Assembly (NCBI RefSeq): GCF_051401765.1
Contig: NW_027480438.1
Span: 4,588,001 to 4,652,000 of the forward strand
Origin: Calliopsis andreniformis
Taxonomy: Eukaryota; Arthropoda; Insecta; Hymenoptera; Andrenidae
Direction of reading: 5' to 3'
DNA length: 64,000 nt
Position 1 is the stretch's first letter. Every line of letters begins with the position of its first letter. The translations under genes and the position numbers were made by a program. Below are positions 51,731 through 62,259 of the stretch, in pieces. The notes beneath the pieces were generated by a model, which made no database searches, had not been told where the DNA came from, and saw only the letters and a program-made list of their open reading frames with translations.

Positions 51731-54630
51731 TCCTCAATCCCCAATCCTCAATCCTCAATTTTCAATCCTCAATCCTCAACCCTCAGTCCTCATCCTCAAT
51801 TCTCAATTCTCAATCCTCAATCCTCAATCCTCAATACTCAACCATCAATCCTCAATTCTCAATACTCAATAGAATATTCTGAATTCTCAGGATTCAGTAC
51901 TCAAACGTCAATCCTCAGCCCTCAGCCCTCATTCTGAATCCTCAATCCTCAATCCTCAATCCTCAATTTTCAATCCTCAATCCTCAACCCTCAGTCCTCA
52001 TCCTCAATTCTCAATTCTCAATCATCAATCCTCAATGCTCAACCCTGAATCCTCAATCTTCAGCCCTCAGTCCTCAACAATCAATTGTCAATCCTCAATC
52101 CTCAATAGAATATACTCAATTCACAGTTTTCAATACTCAATCACCATTCTTCAATCTTCAAGTCTCAATCCACAAGCATCAATTCTCATCACTCAACCCT
52201 CAACACTCAGTCCTCGATCTTCAATCCTCAATCCTCAAAGCTCAATCTTCAATCCTCAATACACAATCTTCAATCCTCAATCCTCAATTCTCAGTCCTCA
52301 ATACTCAATCCTCAATCCTCAATACACAATCTTCAATCCTCAATCCTCAATTCTCAGTCCTCAATACTCAATCCTCAATCGTCAATCCTCAATCCCCAAT
52401 CCTCAACCATCAATCCTCAATCCTCAATCCTCAATCCTCAGTCCTCAATATTCAGTCCTCAATACTCAATCTTAAATCCTCAATCCTCAATCCTCAATCC
52501 TCAATCCTCAATATTCAAAACACAACCCTCAACCATCAATCCTCAATACTCAACCATCAATCCTCAATTCTCAATACTCAATAGTATATCCTGAATTCTC
52601 ATGTTTCAATACTCAATCCACAATACTCAATAATCAAATCTCAATCCTCGAACATCAATTCTCAACGCTCAATCCTCAACACTCAGTCCTCTCTCTTCAA
52701 TCTTCCATCCTCAATCCTCTATCCTCAAGCGTCAATCCTCAATCCTCAATCCTCAACCCTCAATCCTCAGCCCTCAAACCTCAATTCCGAATACACAATC
52801 TTCAATACTCAATCCTCAATCCTAAAATCCTCAATCCTCAGTATTCAACACTCAACCCTCAATCATCAATCCTCAATACTCAACCATCAATGCTCAATTC
52901 TCAATACCCAACAGAATATCCTGAATTCTCAGTTTTCAATACTCAATCCCCAATCTTCAATCTTCAAAGCTCAATACACAAACATCAATTCTCATCACCC
53001 AACCCTGAGCACTCAGTCGTCAATCTTCAATCCTCAATCCTCAATTCTCAGTCCTCAATACTCAATCCTCAATCGTCAATCCTCAATCCTCAATATTCAA
53101 CGCACAACCCTCAACCATCAATTCTCAATACTCAACCATCAATCCTCAATTCTCAATACTCAATAGAATATCCTGAATTCTCATGGTTCAATACTCAATC
53201 CACAATATTCAATAATCAAATCTCAATCCTCAAACATCAATTCTCAACACTCAATCCTCCGCACTCAGTCCTCGCTCTTCAATCCTCCATCCTCAATCCT
53301 CAATCCTCAAGAGTCAACCCTCAATCCTCAATCCTCAAACCTCAATTCTCAGTCATCAAACCTCAATCCCGAATCCTCAAACCTGAATCCTCAATCTTCA
53401 GCCCTCAGTCCTCAACAATCAATTGTCAATCTTCAATCCTCAATAGAATATACTCAATTCACAGTTTTCAATACTCAATCACCATTCTTCAATCTTCAAA
53501 TCTCAATCCACAAACACCAATTCTCATCACTCAACCCTCAACACTCAGTCCTCAATCTTCAATCCTCAATCCTCAAACCTCAATCTTCAATCCTCAATAC
53601 ACAATCTTCAATCCTCAATCCTCAATTCTCAGTCCTCAATACTCAACCCTCAATCCTCAATACACAATCTGCAATCCTCAATTCTCAATCCTCAACCATC
53701 AATCCTCAATCCTCTATCCTCAATCCTCAATCCTCAATATTCAGTCCTCAATACTCAATCTTCAATCCTCAATCCTCAATCCTCAATCCTCAATCCTCAA
53801 TCCTCAATCCTCAATCCTCAATATTCAAAACACAACCCTCAACCATCAATCCTCAATACTCAACCATCAATCCTCAATTCTAAATACTCAATAGAATATC
53901 CTGAATTCTCAGGATTCAATACTCAAACGTCAATCTTCAACCCTCAGCCCTCATTCTGAATCCTCAATCCTCAATCCTCAATCCTCAATTTTTAATCCTC
54001 AATCCTCAACCCTCAGTCCTCATCCTCAATTCTCAATTCTCAATCGTCAATCCTCATTCCTCAATCTTCAATCCACAATTCTCAATCCTCAATCCTCAAT
54101 CCTCAATCCTCAATCCTCAATCCTCAATCCTCAATCCTCAATCTTCAATCCTCAATACTCAATCTGCAATCCACAATTCTCAATCCTCAATCCTCAACCC
54201 TCATCCTTCAATCTTCAATACCCAATACTCAATCTTCAATCCTCAATACTCAATCCTCAATTCTCAATCCTCAATCCTCAATCCTCAGACCTCAAACATC
54301 AATGTTCAACCCTCAGTCCTCGTCCTCAATCCACAACACTCAATCCACAATCCTCGATTTTCAATCATCAATATTCAATCTTCAATCCTCAATCGTCAAT
54401 CCTCAATCCTCTATCCTCAATCCTGAATCATCAATACTCAATCCTCAATCCTCAATACTCAATCCTCAATTGAATATCCTGAATTCTCATGTTTCAATAC
54501 TCAATCCACAATACTCAATAATCAAATCTCAATCCTCGAACATCAATTCTCAACGCTCAATCCTCAACACTCAGTCCTCTCTCTTCAATCTTCCATCCTC
54601 AATCCTCTATCCTCAAGTGTCAATCCTCAA
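51731..54630. repeat. 2,900-bp tandem duplication, copy 2
   Basis: This is the second copy of 48831-51730. After the CTCAAGTGTCAATCC phrase, copy 1 at 51731 runs into the start of copy 2, whereas copy 2 at 54631 continues into CATCAATCCTCAACCC. That fixes the exchange point just downstream of the block that follows module A. 2,900 leaves a remainder of 2 when divided by 7, so the heptamer register shifts at the junction. Confidence 0.9.
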
Positions 54631-57600
54631 TCATCAATCCTCAACCCTCAATCCTCAGCCCTCAAACCTCAATTCCGAATACACAATCTTCAATACTCAA
54701 TCCTCAATCCTAAAATCCTCAATCCTCAGTATTCAACACTCAACCCTCAGTCATCAATCCTCAATACTCAACCATCAATGCTCAATTCTCAATACTCAAT
54801 AGAATATCCTGAATTCTCAGGATTCAATACTCAAACGTCATTCTTCAACCCTCAGCCCTCATTGTGAATCCTCAATCCTCAATCCTCAATCCTCAATTCT
54901 CAATCCTCAATCCTCAACCCTCATCCTTCAATCTTCAATACCCAATACTCAATCTTCAATCCTCAATACTCAATCCTCAATTCTCAATCCTCAATCCTCA
55001 ATCCTCAGACCTCAAACATCATTGTTCAACCCTCAGTCCTCGTCCTCAATCCACAACACTCAATCCACAATCCTCGATCTTCAATCATCAATCTTCAATC
55101 TTCAATCCTCAATCCTCAATCCTCAATCCTCTATCCTCAATCCTGAATCATCAATACTCAATCCTCAATCCTCAATCCTCAATCCTCAATCTTCAATCCT
55201 CAACACTCAATCTTCAATCATCAATCCACAATCTTCAATCCTCAATACTCAATCTTCAATCCTCAATCCTTAATACTCAATCCTCAATCCTCAATCCTCA
55301 TTCTTCAATCCTCACTACCCAATCCTCAATCTTCCATCCTCAATCCTCAACCCTCAATCCTCAGTCCTCAAACCTCAATTCTGAATCCTCAATCCTGAAT
55401 CCTCAATCTTCAGCCCTCAGTCCTCAACAATCAATTGTCAATCCTCAATCCTCAATAGAATATACTCAATTCACAGTTTTCAATACTCAATCACCATTCT
55501 TCAATCTTCAAATCTCAATGCACAAGCATCAATTCTCATCACTCAACCCTCAACACTCAGTCCTCGATCTTCAACCCTCAATCCTCACACCTCAATCTTC
55601 AATCCTCAATACACAATCTTCAATCCTCAATCCTCAATTCTCAGTCCTCAATACTCAATCCTCAATCCTCAATACACAATCTTCAATCCTCAATCCTCAA
55701 TTCTCAGTCCTCAATACTCAATCCTCAATCGTCAATCCTCAATCCCCAATCCTCAACCATCAATCCTCAATCCTCAATCCTCAATCCTCAGTCCTCAATA
55801 TTCAGTCCTCAATACTCAATCTTAAATCCTCAATCCTCAATCCTCAATCCTCAATCCTCAATATTCAAAACACAACCCTCAACCATCAATCCTCAATACT
55901 CAACCATCAATCCTCAATTCTCAATACTCAATTGAATATCCTGAATTCTCATGTTTCAATACTCAATCCACAATACTCAATAATCAAATCTCAATCCTCG
56001 AACATCAATTCTCAACGCTCAATCCTCAACACTCAGTCCTCTCTCTTCAATCTTCCATCCTCAATCCTCTATCCTCAAGTGTCAATCCTCAATCCTCAAT
56101 CCTCAACCCTCAATCCTCAGACCTCAAACCTCAATTCCGAATACACAATCTTCAATACTCAATCCTCAATCCTAAAATCCTCAATCCTCAGTATTCAACA
56201 CTCAACCCTCAGTCATCAATCCTCAATACTCAACCATCAATGCTCAATTCTCAATACTCAACAGAATATCCTGAATTCTCAGTTTTCAATACTCAATCCC
56301 CAATCTTCAATCTTCAAAGCTCAATCCACAGACATCAATTCTCATCACACAACCCTCAGCACTCAGTCATCAATCATCAATCCTCAATCCTCAATTCTCA
56401 GTCCTCAATACCCAATCCTCAATCGTCAATCCTCAATCCCCAATCCTCAATCATCAATCCTCAATCCTCAATCCTCAATCCTCAATATTCAGTCCTCAAT
56501 ACTCAATCTTCAATCCTCAATCCTCAATCCTCAATCCTCAATCCTCAATATTCAAAACACAACCCTCAACCATCAATCCTCAATACTCAACCATCAATCC
56601 TCAATTCTCAATACTCAATAGAATATCCTGAATTCTCATGTTTCAATACTCAATCCACAATACTCAATAATAAAATCTCAATCCTCAAACATCAATTCTC
56701 AACGCTCAATCCTCAATCCTCAATACTCAATCGTCAGTCTTCAATCCTCAATCCTCAATCCTCAATCCTCAATCCTCAATCCGCAACCTTCAATCCTCAA
56801 TACTCAATCTTCAATTCTCGATGCTGAATCCTCAATCCTCAATATTCAACACACAACCCTCAAACTTCAATCCTCAATACTCAACCATCAATCCTCAATT
56901 CTCAATACTCAATCATCACCCTTCAATCCTCAACACTCAATCTTCAATCCTCAATCCTCAATCTTCAATTCTCAATCTTCGATCCTCAATACTGAATCTT
57001 CAATCCTCAATCCTCAATCCTCAATCCCCAATCCTCAATCCTCAATCTTCAATCCTCAATACTCAATCTTCAATTCTCGATGCTGAATCCTCAATCCTCA
57101 AACCTCAATACCCAATCAACAATCTTCAATCTTCAATACTCAGACCTCTATCCTCAATCCACAATCCTCAATACTCAACCATCAATCCTCAATTCTCAAT
57201 ACTCAATAGAATATCCTGAATTCTCAGGATTCAATACTCAAACGTCATTCTTCAACCCTCAGCCCTCATTGTGAATCCTCAATCCTCAATCCTCGATCCT
57301 CAATTCTCAATCCTCAATCCTCAACCCTCATCCTTCAATCTTCAATACCCAATACTCAGTCTTCAATCCTCAATACTCAATCCTCAATTCTCAATCCTCA
57401 ATCCTCAATCCTCAGACCTCAAACATCATTGTTCAACCCTCAGTCCTCGTCCTCAATCCACAACACTCAATCCTCAATCCTCGATCTTCAATCATCAATA
57501 TTCAATCTTCAATCCTCAATCCTCAATCCTCAATCCTCAATCCTCAATCCTCAGTACTCAATCCTCAATCTGCTATCCTCAATACTCAATCCCCAATCCT

Positions 57601-60600
57601 CTATCATCAATCCTCAATCCGCAATCCTCAATCCTCAATACTCAATCCTCAATCTGCAATCCTCAATCCTCAATCCTCAATCCTCAATCCGCAATCCTCT
57701 ATCTTCAATCCTCAATACTCAATCTTCAATCCTCAATCCTGAATCCTCAATCCTCAATCCTCAATCCTCAATCCTCAATCTTCAATCCTCAACACTCAGT
57801 CTTCAATCCTCAATCCTCAATCTTCAATCCTCAATACTCAATACTCAATCCTCAATCCTCAATTCGCAATCCTCAATCCTCATTCCTCAGTCCTCAAGCA
57901 TCAATACTCAACCCTCAGTCCTTGTCCTCAATCCACAACCCTCAATCCTGAATCCTCGATTTTCTTTCATCAATATTCAACCTTCAATCCTCAATCCTCA
58001 ATACTCAATACTCAGTCATCAATACTCAACCATCAATACTCAATTCTCAATACTCAATAGATTATCCTGAATTCTCAGGATTCAATACTCAAAAATCAAT
58101 CCTCAACCCTCAGCCCTCATTCTGAATCCTCAATCCTCAATCCTCAATCCTCAACTTTCAATCCTCAATCCTCAACCCTCAGTCCTCATCCTCAATTCTC
58201 AATTCTCAATCCTGAATCCTCAATCCTCAGTCTTCAATCCTCAATAATCAATCTCCAATCCTAGATCCCCAATCCCCAATCCTCAATCCTTAATCCGCAA
58301 TCCTCAATCCTCAATACTCAATCCTCAATCTTCAATCCTCAATACTCAATCATGAATCTTCAATCCTCAATCCTCAATCCTCAATCCTCAATCCGCAATC
58401 CTCAATCTTCAATCCTCAATACTCAATCTTCAATCCTCAATCTTGAATCATCAATCCTCAATCCTCAATCCTCAATCCCCAATCAACAATCCTCAATCTT
58501 CAATACTCAACCCTCTATCCTCAATCCTCAATCCTCAATCCTCAATACTCAATCATCAATCCTCAATTCCCAATACTCAATAGAATATCCTGAAATGTCT
58601 GGATTCAATACTCAAACGTCAATCCTCAACCCTCAGCTCTCATTCTGAATCCTCAATCCTCAATCCTCAATCCTCAATCCTCAATTTTCAATCCTCAATC
58701 CTCAACCCTCAGTCCTCATCCTCAATTCTCAATTCTCAATACTCAATCCTCAATCCTCAATCTTCAATCCTCAATAATCTATCTCCAAACCTAGATCCCC
58801 AATCCCCAATCCTCAATCCTTAATCTTCAATCTTCAATCCTCAATCCCCAGTCCTCAATCTTAAATCCTCAATCCTCAACACTCAATCCTCAATCCACAA
58901 TCTTCAATCATCAATACTCAATCCTCAATCTTCAATCCTCAATACACAATCTTCAATCCTCAATCCTCAATTCTCAGTCCTCAATGCTCAATCCTCAATC
59001 GTCAATCCTCAATCCCCAATCCTCAACCTACAATCCCCAATCCTCAATCCTCAATCCTCAATCCTCAATCCTCAATCCTCAATACTCAACACACAACCCT
59101 CAACCATCAATCCTCAATACTCAACCATCAATACTCCATTCTCAATACTCAATAGAATATCCTGAATCCTCATGTTTCAATACTCAGTCCACAATATTCA
59201 ATAATCAAATCTCAATCCTCAAACATCAATTCTCATCACTCAATCCTCAATACTCAGTCCTCTCTCTTCAATCTTCCATCATCAATACTCTATCCTCAAG
59301 CGTCAATCCGCAATCCTCAATCCTCAGACCTCAATCCTCAGTCCTCAAACCTCAATTCCGAATCCTCAATCCTGAATCCTCAATCTTCATCCGTCAGTCC
59401 GCAACAATCAATTGTCAATCCTTAATCCTCAATAGAATATCCTCAATTCACAGTATTCAATACTCAATCTCCAACCTTCAATCTTCAAATCTCAATCCAC
59501 AAACATCAATTCTCATCACTCAACCCTCAACACTCAGTCGTCAATCTTCAATCCTCAATCCTCTATCCTCAATCGTCAATCGTCAATCATCAATCCCCAA
59601 TCCTCTATCATCAATCCTCAATCCGCAATCCTCAATCCTCAATACTCAATCCTCAATCTGCAATCCTCAATACTCAATCTTCAACCTTCAATCCTCAATC
59701 CTCAATCCTCAATCCTCAATCCGCAATCCTCTATCTTCAATCCTCAATACTCAATCTTGAATCCTCAATCCTGAATCCTCAATCCTCAATAGTCAATCCC
59801 CAATCAACAATCCTCAATCTTCAATACTCAACCCTCTATCCTCAATCCTCAATCCTCAATAGTCAACCATCAATCCTCAATTCTCAATACTCAATAGAAT
59901 ATCCTGAATTCTCAGGATTCAATACTCAAATGTCAATCCTCAACCCTCAGCCCTCATTCTGAATCCTCAATCCTCAATCCTCAATCCTCAATTTTCAATC
60001 CTCAGTCCTCAACCCTCAGTCCTCATCCTCAATTCTCAATTCTCAATCCTCAATCCTCAATCCTCAATCTGCAATCCTCAATAAGCTATCTCCAATCCTA
60101 GATCCCCAATCCCCAATCCTCAATCCTTAATCCTCAATCTTCAATCCTCAATCCCCAGTCCTCAATCTTAAATCCTCAATCCTCAACACTCAATCCTCAA
60201 TCCTCAATCTTCAATCATCAATACTCAATCTTCAATCCTCAATCCTCATCCTTCAATCCTCAATCCTCAATTCTCAATCCTCAATACTCAGTCCTCAATC
60301 GTCAATCCTCAATCCCCAATCCTCAATCTTCAATCCTCAATCCTCAATCCTCAATCCTCAATCCTCAATATTCAATCCTCAATACTCAATCGTCAATCCT
60401 CAATCCTCAATCCTCAATCCTCAATCCTCAATCCTCAATCAACAATCTTCAATCTTCAATAGTCAGTCCTCTATCCTCAATCCTCAATCCTCAAAACTCA
60501 ACCATCAATCCTCAATTCTCAATACTCAATAGAATATCCTGAATTCTCAGGATTCAATACTCAAACGTCAATCTTCAACCCTCAGCCCTCATTCTGAATC

Positions 60601-61439
60601 CTCAATCCTCAATCCTCAATCTTCAATCCTCAATACTCAATCTGCAATCCACAATTCTCAATCCTCAATCCTCAACCCTCGTCCTTCAATCTTCAATACC
60701 CAATACTCAATCTTCAATCCTCAATGCTCAATCCTCAATTCTCAATCCTCAATCCTCAATCCTCAGACCTCACACATCAATGTTCAACCCTCAGTCCTCG
60801 TCCTCAGTCCACAACACTCAATCCACATTCCTCGATCTTCAATCATCAATATTCAATCTTCAATCCTCAATCCTCAATCCTCAATCCTCAATCCTCTATC
60901 CTCAATCCTGAATCATCAATACTCAATCCTCAATCCTCAATCCTCAATCCTCAATCTTCAATCCTCAACACTCAATCTTCAATCATCAATCCACAATCTT
61001 CAATCCTCAATACTCAATCTTCAATCCTCAATCCTTAATACTCAATCCTCAATCCTCATTCTTCAATCCTCACTACCCAATCCTCAATCTTCAATCCTCA
61101 ATCCTCAACCCTCAATCCTCAGTCCTCAAACCTCAATTCTGAATCCTCAATCCTGAATCCTCAATCTTCAGCCCTCAGTCCTCAACAATCAATTGTCAAT
61201 CCTCAATCGTCAATAGAATATACTCAATTCACAGTTTTCAATACTCAATCACCATTCTTCAATCTTCAAATCTCAATCCACAAACATCAATTCTCATCAC
61301 TCAACCCTCAACACTCAGTCCTCAATCCTCAATACTCAATCTTCAATCTTCAATCCTCAATCCTCAACCCTCAATCCTCAATCCGCAATCCTCAATCTTC
61401 AATCCTCAATACTCAATCTTCAATCCTCAATCCTGAAAC
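54631..61439. repeat. Domain-2 mosaic segment rich in hairpin modules
   Basis: Mixed heptamers hold perfect hairpin modules at 54806, 57213, 58064, 59901 and 60536, with a decayed one near 58588 (TGAAATGTCTGGATTC). A C chimera lies at 56260-56371 and B modules near 55430, 59408 and 61190. The phrase CCCTCATCCTTCAATC is shared by 54.92, 57.33 and 61.46 kb, marking further partial copies. Pure heptamer stretches separate the modules. No gene, RNA or mobile element is seen. Confidence 0.7.
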
Positions 61440-62259
61440 CTCAATCCTCAATCCTCAACCCTCATCCTTCAATCTTCAATACCCAATACTCAATCTTCAA
61501 TCCTCAATACTCAATCCTCAATTCTCAATCCTCAATCCTCAATCCTCAGACCTCAAACATCAATGTTCAACCCTCAGTCCTCGTCCTCAATCCACAACAC
61601 TCAATCCACAATCCTCGATTTTCAATCATCAATATTCAATCTTCAATCCTCAATCCTCAATCCTCAATCCTCTATCCTCAATCCTGAATCATCAATACTC
61701 AATCCTCAATCCTCAATACTCAATCCTCAATTGAATATCCTGAATTCTCATGTTTCAATACTCAATCCACAATACTCAATAATCAAATCTCAATCCTCGA
61801 ACATCAATTCTCAACGCTCAATCCTCAACACTCAGTCCTCTCTCTTCAATCTTCCATCCTCAATCCTCTATCCTCAAGTGTCAATCCTCAATCCTCAATC
61901 CCCAATCCTCAATCCTCAATTTTCAATCCTCAATCCTCAACCCTCAGTCCTCATCCTCAATTCTCAATTCTCAATCCTCAATCCTCAATCCTCAATACTC
62001 AACCATCAATCCTCAATTCTCAATACTCAATAGAATATTCTGAATTCTCAGGATTCAGTACTCAAACGTCAATCCTCAGCCCTCAGCCCTCATTCTGAAT
62101 CCTCAATCCTCAATCCTCAATCCTCAATTTTCAATCCTCAATCCTCAACCCTCAGTCCTCATCCTCAATTCTCAATTCTCAATCATCAATCCTCAATGCT
62201 CAACCCTGAATCCTCAATCTTCAGCCCTCAGTCCTCAACAATCAATTGTCAATCCTCAA
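61440..62259. repeat. Partial copy of 51.28-52.10 kb
   Basis: This segment runs in step with the left part of the 2,900-bp duplication at an offset of 10,161. For example, 61563-62033 reads identically in translation to 51402-51872. It ends in a module B at CAATTGTCAATCCTC, where the sequence changes partner. Confidence 0.88.
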
